The notes under the pieces: model-generated | Database searches by the model: none | Seen by the model: the letters and a program-made list of their open reading frames with translations, nothing else | Told to the model about the DNA's origin: nothing | Part shown: positions 8,025-18,375 of the stretch, piece by piece | Numbering within the stretch: the first letter of the stretch is position 1 | How the letters are laid out: every line of letters starts with the position of its first letter | Translations under genes and position numbers: made by a program | From: Vagococcus silagei | GTDB taxonomy: Bacteria > Bacillota > Bacilli > Lactobacillales > Vagococcaceae | Length of the DNA stretch: 42,561 bases | NCBI RefSeq assembly: GCF_004795745.1 | Contig: NZ_SDGV01000018.1 | Coordinates: forward strand, 68,634-111,194 | Reading direction: 5' to 3'

Positions 8025-9488
8025 TTATTTTACATTACCCATCAATTCTTGAATTGGTTTGCGGATAAAGAGCAACAAAATTCCGGCAACAACTGCGACC
8101 AGTCCAACAACACCGAAATACGCTGACTCGGTTGCTGGTGTATAGAACCTGGCAATTTGAGCGTTAATCACCTGACTAGTTGCGTCAGCAAGTAACCAGA
8201 TTGCTAATGTTTGAGATTCAAACGCCCGTGGTGCTAATTTTGTTGTCACCGATAAACCAACTGGTGATAAACACATTTCCCCAATAATCATAATGAAGAA
8301 ACTAATAATTAACCACCATGGACTCACGCGACCTTCTGTTCCATAAAGGATACCTGGTAGCATCATCATCACAAATGATAGGCCTGCTGTTACCAAACCG
8401 ATTGAGAATTTGACAACAGTTGAAGGTTGACGTTTACCCATTTTCGTCCATAACCAAACAAAGAATGGTGTTAGGGCGACAATAAAGACTGGGTTTAAAA
8501 CTTGATACCAACTTGCTGGAACGTGAAAACCGAAGAAAACATCTTTCGTTCGATTTTGGGCGAATACCGCAAGGATAGACGCACCTTGTTCTTCAAGTGA
8601 CCAGAAAATAATACTCCCAAGAAACAATGGAATGTATGCTCGGACTTTCTTCCGTTCTTCCAAACTTACATCTGGTGAGGTTAACATTCTCCAGAAATAA
8701 TAAACTGGTAAACCAATACCTAAAACACTAGTAAAGTTTATAAAGAAGTCAATATCTAATCGACCTGCAAAGCCGGCCCAAACGAAAATAATGGCTACAA
8801 CAACTGCAAAACCTAATAATGATTTAACAATTTTGCTACCTTCGCCTTTTTTAATTGGATTACTTGGTTTAGTTCCAACTGATTTTAAGGTGCTTTTTCC
8901 TTGAATCACATAAACAATAAGTCCAAGCAACATCCCAACTGCAGCTAAGCCGAATCCTAAATGATAGTTTACTTTTTGACCGACTGTCCCAATGATAACT
9001 GGGGCTAATAAACTACCGATGTTGATTCCCATGTAAAAGATTGAGAATCCAGCATCACGTCGATCGTCTTCTTCAGCGTAAAGATTACCCACCATGCTTG
9101 ACACGTTTGCTTTTAACATCCCTGTTCCGATAATAATCAGAATCATAGATACAAATAACGTTAAGATTCCTGATGGTATGCCTAAAACAATATGACCAAA
9201 CATGATCAAAATACCACCATAAAGCACAGTTTGACGCGAACCTAACAAACGATCCGCAATCCAACCACCGACAATCGAAGACATAAATACAAGTGCACCA
9301 TACACTGACATGATAGCAAGAGCTGTTGTTTCACTTAAACCTAACCCGCCATTCGCAATTTCGTCGTACATATAGTACAGCAAAATCGCTCGCATGCCAT
9401 AATAACTAAATCTTTCCCACATTTCCGTAAAAAATAACGTTGCTAGTCCAAAAGGTTGACCAAAGAACGTCTTTTTCTGGGTTTCCAT
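8025..9488 (-). CDS. dtpT: Proton-dependent di-/tripeptide transporter (POT family)
   Basis: A 487-residue, 12-14 helix symporter of the PTR2/POT family that imports di- and tripeptides with protons. The ExxER proton-coupling motif is in helix 1 (FTEMWERFSYYGMRAIL). The family signature FYMGINIGSLLAP is present in the middle, and a SLEEQGASIL segment lies in the C-terminal half. AAGGTGG lies just upstream of the ATG at 9488, which gives the usual N-terminus (METQKKTFFGQPFGLATLFF); an in-frame start nine codons earlier has no such site. Together with pepV (18376-19713) it fits the peptide-scavenging habit of lactic acid bacteria. Confidence 0.93.
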   Translation of the reverse strand: METQKKTFFGQPFGLATLFFTEMWERFSYYGMRAILLYYMYDEIANGGLGLSETTALAIMSVYGALVFMSSIVGGWIADRLLGSRQTVLYGGILIMFGHIVLGIPSGILTLFVSMILIIIGTGMLKANVSSMVGNLYAEEDDRRDAGFSIFYMGINIGSLLAPVIIGTVGQKVNYHLGFGLAAVGMLLGLIVYVIQGKSTLKSVGTKPSNPIKKGEGSKIVKSLLGFAVVVAIIFVWAGFAGRLDIDFFINFTSVLGIGLPVYYFWRMLTSPDVSLEERKKVRAYIPLFLGSIIFWSLEEQGASILAVFAQNRTKDVFFGFHVPASWYQVLNPVFIVALTPFFVWLWTKMGKRQPSTVVKFSIGLVTAGLSFVMMMLPGILYGTEGRVSPWWLIISFFIMIIGEMCLSPVGLSVTTKLAPRAFESQTLAIWLLADATSQVINAQIARFYTPATESAYFGVVGLVAVVAGILLLFIRKPIQELMGNVK

Positions 9489-9585
9489 AATAAACCACCT
9501 TAACAGTTTTTTCATAGATTACTTGCTCTGAAAATCTACCCACACTGCTTTTAAATAGTATCCAACTGTTTATAAGTAACAAGAA

Positions 9586-9650
9586 AACTTGAATAAACTT
9601 ACAAAACAAATAAAAAATGATTTTTTTAACACTCTATAGTTTATCAAGTT
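9586..9650. repeat. Imperfect inverted repeat between aguA and dtpT
   Basis: AACTTGAATAAACT (9586-9599) is the inverse of AGTTTATCAAGTT (9638-9650) with one inserted base. The 38-base interval is AT-rich with a seven-T run. It may be a weak terminator for aguA or an operator for dtpT; the long loop makes either call tentative. Confidence 0.4.
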
Positions 9651-9704
9651 AATTTTTAAGATACAATAATTGCTTAAAAGAAGGTTAAGTTTATTAGAAT
9701 TTAA

Positions 9705-10799
9705 TTAGAGAGGTTCTTGTTGTGTGATACAGTGAATATTTCCACCTCCATAAACAACTTCTAGTGTATCGACACCTACTACTTCGTGTTTAGGAAATAA
9801 AGCTTGAATTTGCTTAAGTGCCAATCCATCATGTTCATCACGATATTGTGGCACAATTACCCCTTGGTTCGTGATTAAAAAATTCAAATAAGAGGCAATA
9901 CAAATATCACCAGGAATTCTTGGCATAGTTCCCTCAATTTTATCGACTTCGATATCATCCGGCAACACGACTGGAATTTTAGGGCAGCAAATTTTATGGA
10001 CTTTAAGATGACGCCCCTTAGCATCAACCATCGCTGATAATTCTTGATAAGTCGCTTGAGCGACTTGATAAAAGGGATGCGTCTGATCTTCAGTATAGAG
10101 ACAAGCCACTTCGCCCGGACGAATGAAGCAAGCAATATCATCCACATGGCCACTTGTTTCTTCAGGATCAACCCCATCTTTAAGCCACAATACTTTTTCA
10201 ACATTTAGAAAGTCTTTCAAATAAGTCTCGATTTCTCCCTTTGTTAAATGTGGATTACGATTTTCATTCAGTAAACACATCTCTGTTGTCAGAACTGTTC
10301 CCTCACCATCAACATGAAAAGCACCGCCTTCAAGAACAAAATCATCTGTTCGGTAGCGATCGGTTTCCGTTAATTCACAAATTTTTTGGGCAATTAAATC
10401 ATCTTGATCCCAAGGAAAGTATAGTCCAGATAAAAGACCACCCCAGGCATTAAACTGCCAATCAACTGCTCTTTTTTCACCCTTTTGATTCACTAGAAAA
10501 CTTGGGCCCACATCACGCATCCAGGCATCATTTGAAGACATTTCAACAACTTGAATTGTTTCAGGTAACTGCATGCGACAATTTTGGTATTGTTTTTTTG
10601 ACACCACCATTGTAACAGGTGTGAATCGCTGAATGGCTTTGGCAACATTTACAAAAGCATGTTGGACGGGTTTAGCACCATTTCGCCAATTATCAGGACG
10701 CTCTGGCCAGATCATCCATATTCTTTTTTGGGCACTGTACTCTCCTGGCATCCAAAAACCGTCTTGTTTTGGTGTCGTTTCATTGTGTGTTTTTACCAT
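9705..10799 (-). CDS. aguA: Agmatine deiminase
   Basis: The enzyme hydrolyses agmatine to N-carbamoylputrescine and ammonia (guanidino-group-modifying family, related to peptidylarginine deiminases). It has 364 residues, the normal length. Family segments are visible: FWMPGEYSAQKRIWMIWPER at the N-terminus, NDAWMRDVGPSF, ETSGHVDDIACF, and the active-site cysteine in GGGNIHCITQQ near the C-terminus. The ATG at 10799 lies 11 bases after AAAGGA; an in-frame GTG at 10808 is too close to it. In enterococci the gene normally sits in an agmatine catabolic operon with putrescine carbamoyltransferase, carbamate kinase and an antiporter. None of these is present here. It may supply polyamine precursor or act with distant genes. 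Confidence 0.93.
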   Translation of the reverse strand: MVKTHNETTPKQDGFWMPGEYSAQKRIWMIWPERPDNWRNGAKPVQHAFVNVAKAIQRFTPVTMVVSKKQYQNCRMQLPETIQVVEMSSNDAWMRDVGPSFLVNQKGEKRAVDWQFNAWGGLLSGLYFPWDQDDLIAQKICELTETDRYRTDDFVLEGGAFHVDGEGTVLTTEMCLLNENRNPHLTKGEIETYLKDFLNVEKVLWLKDGVDPEETSGHVDDIACFIRPGEVACLYTEDQTHPFYQVAQATYQELSAMVDAKGRHLKVHKICCPKIPVVLPDDIEVDKIEGTMPRIPGDICIASYLNFLITNQGVIVPQYRDEHDGLALKQIQALFPKHEVVGVDTLEVVYGGGNIHCITQQEPL

Positions 10800-10900
10800 T
10801 AATATCACTATCCTTTACTTAGATTTCAATATTCTTTAGCCCCATTCTAACTGAATTTCAAAAACACGTCATCTTTTCAGCTGATTCAAACTAAAATACA

Positions 10901-10929
10901 TTGATAAAATTTACTAAATATTTTATAAT
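10901..10929 (+). promoter_or_regulatory. gal operon promoter
   Basis: TTGATA (10901-10906) and TATAAT (10924-10929) are 17 bases apart, a near-consensus promoter 33 bases before galK. Candidate operator repeats overlap it (see the repeat feature). Confidence 0.75.
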
Positions 10930-10946
10930 TAATTTACTAAACATTT
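10908..10946 (+). promoter_or_regulatory. Duplicated candidate GalR operator
   Basis: AATTTACTAAATATTTT (10908-10924) and AATTTACTAAACATTTT (10931-10947) form a direct repeat offset by 23 bases. One copy sits between -35 and -10 and the other just after the -10. This is a classic place for repressor binding, and the operon encodes a LacI-family repressor. Recognition by that repressor is inferred. Confidence 0.5.
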
Positions 10947-10961
10947 TAACGGAGGGTTCAC

Positions 10962-12122
10962 ATGGAAACTTTAGCAATTCATTTTAATGAACTATTTGGC
11001 ACTGAGGCAACAGGACATTATTTTTCACCTGGACGAATAAATTTAATTGGTGAGCATACTGATTACAATGGCGGCCACGTCTTCCCTGCTTCCATTACAT
11101 TAGGTACATTCGGCTACGCGAAAAAAAGAAACGACAAAATGGTGCGTCTTTATTCAGAAAACTTCCCTGACAAAGGTATTATTGAATTTTCAATTGAGGA
11201 TTTAGCCTATAATGATGCGCACTCGTGGGCTAACTATCCCAAAGGTGTCATTAAGTATCTTTTGGATGAAGGACACACCATTGATAGTGGGCTTGAATTA
11301 ATTATCGAAGGCACAATTCCAAATGGTGCAGGGTTATCTTCTTCTGCTTCTTTAGAATTGTTGACCGGTGTTGTTTTAGAAGATTTATTTAAGCTAAAAA
11401 TCGAACGCTTAGACTTAATCCTGATTGGTAAACGTGTCGAAAATGAATTTATCGGTGTAAACTCAGGCATTATGGATCAATTTGCAATTGGTATGGGACA
11501 AAAGGACAAAGCCATCTTGCTTGATACAAATACGTTAAAATACGAACTGGTTTCAGCAGACTTCGGTGAATATGTGATTGCGATTATGAATACGAATAAA
11601 CGACGTGAATTAGTTGATTCAAAATATAATGAACGCCGTGCCGAATGCGAAAAAGCTTTGACATTACTTCAAAAAGGATTAGATATTCAATCATTAGGTG
11701 ATTTATCAACAGAAACATTTAATGCCCATCTTGATTTAATCAATGACCCGACACTCATTAAACGCGCAAAACATGCTGTAACTGAAAACGAAAGAACCTT
11801 AGTCGCTAAAAAAGCACTCGAAGACCATAATCTGGTTGAATTTGGACAACTCCTTAATGCTTCACACGATTCACTTCAAACTGATTACGAAGTCACTGGG
11901 ATTGAACTTGATACACTAGTCAATGCAGCCCGCAAACAAGCTGGTGTCCTTGGCGCTCGGATGACTGGAGCTGGCTTCGGTGGCTGTGCGATTGCATTAG
12001 TTAAGGCAAGTGACTGGAAACAGTTTGTTGTCGGGGTCAAAAAAGAGTATCATGAGACTATTGGTTATAATACAGATATCTATCAAGCAAGCATCGGTTC
12101 AGGTGCAACTGTATTAACTTAA
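10962..12122 (+). CDS. galK: Galactokinase
   Basis: GHMP-family kinase that phosphorylates alpha-D-galactose at C1, the first committed step of the Leloir pathway, in the cytoplasm. It has 386 residues. The galactokinase signature is [15 protein letters not shown] near residue 24. The GHMP ATP motif reads [13 protein letters not shown], and the C-terminal motif [16 protein letters not shown] is intact. GGAGGG precedes the ATG. It is first of four co-directional genes (galK, galE, galT, galR) with gaps of about 12-20 bases, forming one operon. Confidence 0.97.
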   Translation: METLAIHFNELFGTEATGHYFSPGRINLIGEHTDYNGGHVFPASITLGTFGYAKKRNDKMVRLYSENFPDKGIIEFSIEDLAYNDAHSWANYPKGVIKYLLDEGHTIDSGLELIIEGTIPNGAGLSSSASLELLTGVVLEDLFKLKIERLDLILIGKRVENEFIGVNSGIMDQFAIGMGQKDKAILLDTNTLKYELVSADFGEYVIAIMNTNKRRELVDSKYNERRAECEKALTLLQKGLDIQSLGDLSTETFNAHLDLINDPTLIKRAKHAVTENERTLVAKKALEDHNLVEFGQLLNASHDSLQTDYEVTGIELDTLVNAARKQAGVLGARMTGAGFGGCAIALVKASDWKQFVVGVKKEYHETIGYNTDIYQASIGSGATVLT

Positions 12123-12140
12123 ACTTAGGAGGAAAAAACT

Positions 12141-13130
12141 ATGACAATTCTTGTATTAGGTGGCGCAGGTTATATCGGCTCTCATGCCGTAGATCAATTA
12201 ATTTCAAAAGCTTCTGATGTTGTTGTTGTTGATAATTTACTAACAGGACACCGTGAAGCAATTCATCCAAAAGCACGTTTTTATGAAGGAGATATTCGCG
12301 ATAAAGCCTTTTTAACAGATGTTTTTAACAAAGAAAAAATTGATAGTGTGATTCACTTTGCAGCTAGTTCACTTGTTGGTGAATCCGTTGAAAAACCGTT
12401 ACTTTATTTCAACAATAATGTTTATGGTATGCAAATCTTACTTGAAGTGATGCAAGACTTCGATGTGAAACACATTGTCTTCTCTTCTTCTGCCGCAACA
12501 TATGGTGATGTTAAAGATCCAATTATTAAAGAGACAACGCCAACAAATCCTGCCAGCCCTTATGGCGCAACCAAACTAATTATGGAAAACATGATGAAAT
12601 GGTGTGACGGTGCTTATGGTATGAAATTTGTTGCCTTACGTTATTTCAACGTGGCTGGTGCTAAAAGTGATGCTTCAATTGGTGAAGATCATAATCCTGA
12701 ATCACATCTAGTGCCGATTATCTTACAAGTTGCACTTGGTCAACGCCAAGAGTTAGCAATTTTTGGTGATGATTATGATACTGAGGATGGGACTTGTGTG
12801 CGTGACTACGTACATGTTGAAGATTTAATTCAAGCCCATATTCTAGCACTTAATTACTTAAAAGAAGGCAACGAAAGTAATGTCTTTAACTTAGGTAGTT
12901 CAACTGGTTATTCAGTTAAAGAAATGCTTGATGCAGCGCGCGAAGTGACTGGTAAAGAAATTCCTGCAAAAATTGCACCTCGTCGTGCAGGTGACCCTGG
13001 TACGCTCGTTGCTGCTAGTGATAAAGCTAAAGAAGTTTTAGGTTGGCAACCAAAATATACACAAGTTAAAGATATTATTAAAACTGCTTGGGACTGGCAT
13101 GTGGGCCATCCAAATGGCTATGATGATTAA
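12141..13130 (+). CDS. galE: UDP-glucose 4-epimerase
   Basis: Extended short-chain dehydrogenase that interconverts UDP-galactose and UDP-glucose using bound NAD. It has 329 residues. The Rossmann motif [11 protein letters not shown] is at the N-terminus. The catalytic Ser region is SSSAATYG, and the YxxxK pair is in [13 protein letters not shown]. The C-terminal part ends [19 protein letters not shown], as in other GalE. AGGAGG precedes the ATG. It is second in the gal operon and regenerates UDP-glucose for GalT. Confidence 0.97.
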   Translation: MTILVLGGAGYIGSHAVDQLISKASDVVVVDNLLTGHREAIHPKARFYEGDIRDKAFLTDVFNKEKIDSVIHFAASSLVGESVEKPLLYFNNNVYGMQILLEVMQDFDVKHIVFSSSAATYGDVKDPIIKETTPTNPASPYGATKLIMENMMKWCDGAYGMKFVALRYFNVAGAKSDASIGEDHNPESHLVPIILQVALGQRQELAIFGDDYDTEDGTCVRDYVHVEDLIQAHILALNYLKEGNESNVFNLGSSTGYSVKEMLDAAREVTGKEIPAKIAPRRAGDPGTLVAASDKAKEVLGWQPKYTQVKDIIKTAWDWHVGHPNGYDD

Positions 13131-13150
13131 TACTTAGGGGGAACAATTAC

Positions 13151-14638
13151 ATGTCAATCAGTCAAACAATCTATGACTTTACTTCATTTGCACTTAAGTA
13201 TGGTGAATGGATGGAAATGGATCGCCTATATTTACAAAATCGCTTATTAGCATTGATTGGAGAAGATTCATTAGACGTTGTAACAGCAACTGAAAATTGG
13301 GAAAACTTGGATGTTTTAGACCTGTTGGATGCATTAACAAGTGTGGCTTTAGAAAATGAGGTCATCGCTGATTCTTTTTCCGAAAAAGAACAGCTTGAAG
13401 CTAAAATTATGGACTTTCTAACACCACCACCTTCAGTCTTAAACGCTTTATTTGCTCAACGTTACGATGATGATCCTGTCACTGCAACGGACTATTTTTA
13501 TGAACTATCGCGGAAGAATAATTATATTAAAACGCGTGCCATCGCAAAAAATAAAGTTTTTACCGTCGACACAGAATATGGTGCTTTAGATATTACTATA
13601 AATTTATCCAAACCGGAAAAAGATCCTAAGCAAATTGCCTTAGAGAAGAGTACCAAAAAAAGTAACTATCCTGCTTGTATGTTATGTATGGAAAATGAAG
13701 GGCATGCTGGCAGGGCGAATCATCCAGCTCGTACTAACCACCGTATCATTCGTATGAATCTTAATACTGAAAGCTGGGGCTTACAATATTCACCTTATGC
13801 TTACTATAATGAACACTGTATCTTTTTAGCTGAAGAACACCGTCCGATGGTAATTCAACGTGAAGCTTTTGATCGTTTACTAAGTATTGTTGATATTTTC
13901 CCCCATTACTTTGTTGGTTCAAATGCAGACTTGCCTATTGTTGGTGGCTCGATTCTTTCTCATGACCATTATCAAGGAGGACGTTATGATTTTGCCATGG
14001 CGAAAGCTCCGATTGAAACGACTTTTGACTTGCCTATTTTTCCAAATGTTAACGCAGGAATTGTCAAATGGCCAATGTCTGTCATTCGTTTAAGTGGCAA
14101 GAAAAAAGAAGATTTGGTCAATGCAGCTGACTATATTTTGGCTAGTTGGAAAAACTTCTCACTTCCTGAACTAGAGATTGTTGCTGTTTCTGAAGGTGGT
14201 ACACCGCATCACACAGTGACACCGATTGCGCGAAAAAATAATGGTTTATTCGAGCTTGATTTAGTCCTGCGTGATAATAATGTTTCAGAACAACATCCTG
14301 ATGGTATTTTCCATCCCCATCAAAAACTTCATCACATCAAGAAAGAAAATATTGGTTTGATTGAAGTGATGGGCTTAGCAATTTTACCACCACGGTTAAT
14401 TAGTGAAATGAACGAAGTTAAAAATTTCTTATTAGATCTTAGCACAGACGTTGCGCATTATCATTTAGACTGGGCAAAAGAAATCAAAGCAACGCATGAC
14501 ATCCAACCAGACACTGTTGACCAACTTTTAGAACAAGAAATTGGTTTAGTCTTTAAAGAAGTTTTAGAAAATGCGGGTGTCTTTAAGCGTGACGAACAAG
14601 GAAAACAAGCTTTTCTATCGTTTGTCGAAGGTCTTTAG
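13151..14638 (+). CDS. galT: Galactose-1-phosphate uridylyltransferase, class II
   Basis: Transfers UMP from UDP-glucose to galactose-1-phosphate. The 495-residue length and segments SHDHYQGGRYDFAM, GTPHHTVTPIARKN and DLVLRDNN identify the Firmicutes class II GalT (GalT2), which is longer than and distinct from the E. coli enzyme. A cysteine-rich segment, ACMLCMENEGH, lies near residue 178. GGGGG lies upstream of the ATG. It is third in the gal operon, 20 bases after galE. Confidence 0.95.
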   Translation: MSISQTIYDFTSFALKYGEWMEMDRLYLQNRLLALIGEDSLDVVTATENWENLDVLDLLDALTSVALENEVIADSFSEKEQLEAKIMDFLTPPPSVLNALFAQRYDDDPVTATDYFYELSRKNNYIKTRAIAKNKVFTVDTEYGALDITINLSKPEKDPKQIALEKSTKKSNYPACMLCMENEGHAGRANHPARTNHRIIRMNLNTESWGLQYSPYAYYNEHCIFLAEEHRPMVIQREAFDRLLSIVDIFPHYFVGSNADLPIVGGSILSHDHYQGGRYDFAMAKAPIETTFDLPIFPNVNAGIVKWPMSVIRLSGKKKEDLVNAADYILASWKNFSLPELEIVAVSEGGTPHHTVTPIARKNNGLFELDLVLRDNNVSEQHPDGIFHPHQKLHHIKKENIGLIEVMGLAILPPRLISEMNEVKNFLLDLSTDVAHYHLDWAKEIKATHDIQPDTVDQLLEQEIGLVFKEVLENAGVFKRDEQGKQAFLSFVEGL

Positions 14639-14649
14639 AGAGGAGTTAG

Positions 14650-15642
<993 letters not shown>

Positions 15643-15651
15643 TATATAGTT

Positions 15652-15687
15652 AAGAGCCCAACCTCAACAAATCGAGGTTGGGCTCTT
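15652..15687. terminator. Bidirectional terminator between galR and mprF
   Basis: AAGAGCCCAACCTC (15652-15665) pairs perfectly with GAGGTTGGGCTCTT (15674-15687) around an eight-base loop. It lies between two convergent genes and probably ends both transcripts. Confidence 0.88.
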
Positions 15688-15691
15688 ATAT

Positions 15692-18241
15692 TTAGATTAA
15701 AATTTTCTTATCTTCTGTGTTTTGATTCTTTGGATGAATTGCTTTATAACTTTGAATAAACGCTTGCGAAATCAACAGTCGTTTTGGATAAACCAAGTAA
15801 CGCGGATACCAATTCGGTTTAAACTTGCTCTTATAGTTCCGCAGACCTTTGAACGAATAAAGACTGGAAGAATTCTGATAAACACTTGTAATGATCGTCG
15901 TTAAAAACGTATTGGTTTTTTCAAACGAACTTGATAATGGCGCCATCCCTAAATTAAAGACTACATATTTTTCCTCTTGTGCCCACAGAATAAGATTCAG
16001 ATATAATAAATCCATCATTGGAATTGCGTCATGTTCTTCCCAACGAATTAAGTCGACAGACATTTTACCATCAATATAAGCGGGCATCAGTGACGCAAAG
16101 GCGATTGCGCGGCCTTCTTTTGTTCGAATAGTTGCGATATCTTGTTTCATCAGATAAGTTTCATTAAAATTACCGAGCGAGAAACTCATCTCTTTGCGAC
16201 CACTTAACCACACATCAGAAATTGGGCGCAATTCTTCTATCAAATCATGTGTCGCTGGTTCAATTTGAAAACTTAATTCCTCATTGGTCTGTTTATTTAA
16301 CAATTGACGGAATACCTTGCCTTTGTTTCCGGTAATTTTAAAGGCTTGGACATCGACTTCAGCTTCCTCTCCTAAGTTAAACAAACTATAATTTAATTCC
16401 GTATAAATATGAATATTTTCAGTTGTCGTTTGATAAACAATGATTTCCTTACCCACTTTAGTTGCATAGTCGTGGACTTCTTTAAAGAACGGGAAGAAAT
16501 TTTCTACTTTTCCAATTGGGTCTCCCAAAACGAGAATATAATAGCTACATTCTAAGTAGATCAGACCTACTTCTAAATCTTGATCAACTAGAACAGCATT
16601 ACTTGGTAAAAAACCTAAATTGGCTAGGTTACTGCCTGCATAATTAATCAACAATTCCTCAAAATCTTCACGTTTACCACTCATCTTATTCTCATCCGCT
16701 AAGGTCGCAAATGTATATTTATGACGCAAGCGATAACGATTACCCCAGAGATATAAGAACCAAACTAACGAAATGAGAACAAAGGAGATATAAAATGCTC
16801 TTACCATTTGCGGATCATATTCAGCCGAGGTTTCAATAATAATTAAATGAATCAAATAGACCATAAAAAATGTTAAGCCCCAGACAACTTTCTCACGCCG
16901 ATATCTAATCGTCAGATATGTGGTAAAGTTTTTTCGTGAGAGAAAGAGGACTGACACAAAAATTCCCGATATAATAAAACCTTCAACGAAATAAAGATGA
17001 TCAAATAAAACAATTTGGCAGAGAACACCAATCACAATTAAAATCAATAGATTACGAAACGCTTCCTTTGATTTATAAAACAAGCCAACATAATTTGGAA
17101 TCATATAAAAAGTTGCCAAGACATACATCACATTAAAAAACACTAAGCGATAGCTGTTGTCTTCAGGGCCGATACTAAATAAACCAACCATGGCATCTTG
17201 TGTTAAGAAAAATGACCCAATCACAAAGACTGAAACCATGATCCATTGAATCATCTTTTGCACGCGACGTTTCGTCACATCAATAAAAATTGTTCCAAAT
17301 TCTTTGGTAAAGATAATCACATTGTCTTTTTCATTTAGTTTTTCTTTTAAGATGAGTTGCATCTCACTAATTGATAAAATCAAACCTAAAAAGAATGGCA
17401 AAATGTAATACGTTAAACGATAAAATACTAATGCCAATAAAACGGGGCCACGTTCCAAGCCGAATTGATGGGTCATTCCGAGTAAGAAGACCACATCAAA
17501 AGCACCTAAACCACCTGGCACCATACTAATTAAACCAGCAATTGCAGCAATAATAAAGACACTTTCCATCTGCCAAAAATCAACATTTACATCAACAAAG
17601 CGAAGTGATAAAAACATCACCAATCCGACAAACATATAGTCAATGACAGACACACACGTATATTTAAAAGTTACCCACCGATCAGTCGGAACAGGTGCTT
17701 TAATCGTCGTAATAGCTAAGAAAATCGGTAATAGCCCTGCCAAAATATAAAGCCCAACTTTTAAAATAGGTTTCTTAGCTAAAAGATAGTCAGCTGAGAA
17801 AACATTGGCAACAACTAAGAATGACAGAACACCAATTCCTGTCAGCATCGACAATAGCAACAGTGAGATATTCTTTTTCAAGATTGATTTCTCTTCATCT
17901 GTTTCGGTAAAGCCTTGAAAATAGTTATAACGTATTGTTGAGCCAATCACACCTCCAAAACCAATGAGTGTGTTTAAAGAATTAATAATCCAACTCATTT
18001 TCATTGTTTTTAAGATTGGTACTTTTAATTTCTGTGACCTAATTAAAACCACATCATATAAACTCAAAATCCAGACGCCCAAAAAACTGACTAAAATCAA
18101 AGTTGCAATTGATGCTAGCGAACGGTTTTCAACAATTTGAAAGACATCTTTAAAATTAATGGCACTCAATTCTGATTTTAATTTCCAAGCAGATAGCAGA
18201 AAGATGCTAAAAGCCACGATAAACTTGATGAATTTTTTCAC
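15692..18241 (-). CDS. mprF: Phosphatidylglycerol lysyltransferase/flippase
   Basis: Bifunctional membrane protein that aminoacylates phosphatidylglycerol from charged tRNA and flips the product outward, lowering surface negative charge and giving resistance to cationic antimicrobial peptides. The 849 residues comprise an N-terminal flippase part with many helices (to about residue 505, including MVPGGLGAFDVVFLLGM) and a C-terminal GNAT-like synthase domain (SNLANLGFLPSNAVLV, DLIRWEEHDAIPMMDLLYL, NLGMAPLSS, LRNYKSKFKPNWYPRYLVYP). GGGGGAG lies 8 bases before the GTG at 18241; the in-frame GTG at 18250 directly abuts it and is unlikely. Whether Lys, Ala or Arg is the donor cannot be told from the sequence. 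Confidence 0.93.
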   Translation of the reverse strand: MKKFIKFIVAFSIFLLSAWKLKSELSAINFKDVFQIVENRSLASIATLILVSFLGVWILSLYDVVLIRSQKLKVPILKTMKMSWIINSLNTLIGFGGVIGSTIRYNYFQGFTETDEEKSILKKNISLLLLSMLTGIGVLSFLVVANVFSADYLLAKKPILKVGLYILAGLLPIFLAITTIKAPVPTDRWVTFKYTCVSVIDYMFVGLVMFLSLRFVDVNVDFWQMESVFIIAAIAGLISMVPGGLGAFDVVFLLGMTHQFGLERGPVLLALVFYRLTYYILPFFLGLILSISEMQLILKEKLNEKDNVIIFTKEFGTIFIDVTKRRVQKMIQWIMVSVFVIGSFFLTQDAMVGLFSIGPEDNSYRLVFFNVMYVLATFYMIPNYVGLFYKSKEAFRNLLILIVIGVLCQIVLFDHLYFVEGFIISGIFVSVLFLSRKNFTTYLTIRYRREKVVWGLTFFMVYLIHLIIIETSAEYDPQMVRAFYISFVLISLVWFLYLWGNRYRLRHKYTFATLADENKMSGKREDFEELLINYAGSNLANLGFLPSNAVLVDQDLEVGLIYLECSYYILVLGDPIGKVENFFPFFKEVHDYATKVGKEIIVYQTTTENIHIYTELNYSLFNLGEEAEVDVQAFKITGNKGKVFRQLLNKQTNEELSFQIEPATHDLIEELRPISDVWLSGRKEMSFSLGNFNETYLMKQDIATIRTKEGRAIAFASLMPAYIDGKMSVDLIRWEEHDAIPMMDLLYLNLILWAQEEKYVVFNLGMAPLSSSFEKTNTFLTTIITSVYQNSSSLYSFKGLRNYKSKFKPNWYPRYLVYPKRLLISQAFIQSYKAIHPKNQNTEDKKILI

Positions 18242-18308
18242 GCTGCTCACTCCCCCTATTCATGAATAAACGATTCAAATATAGTCTATCACTGTCTCTC
18301 AAACAGGC

Positions 18309-18367
18309 AAAGTAAAAAAAAAGAACTTAAACACGCTCATACAAGGAGTGCATAAAAGTCCTTTTAG
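18309..18367 (-). terminator. Terminator after pepV
   Basis: On the minus strand AAGGACTT pairs with AAGTTCTT at the base, with a partly paired interior (CACTC with GAGCGTG), followed by a run of nine T at 18313-18321 just upstream of mprF. The stem is imperfect. Confidence 0.6.
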
Positions 18368-18375
18368 TTAATTGC

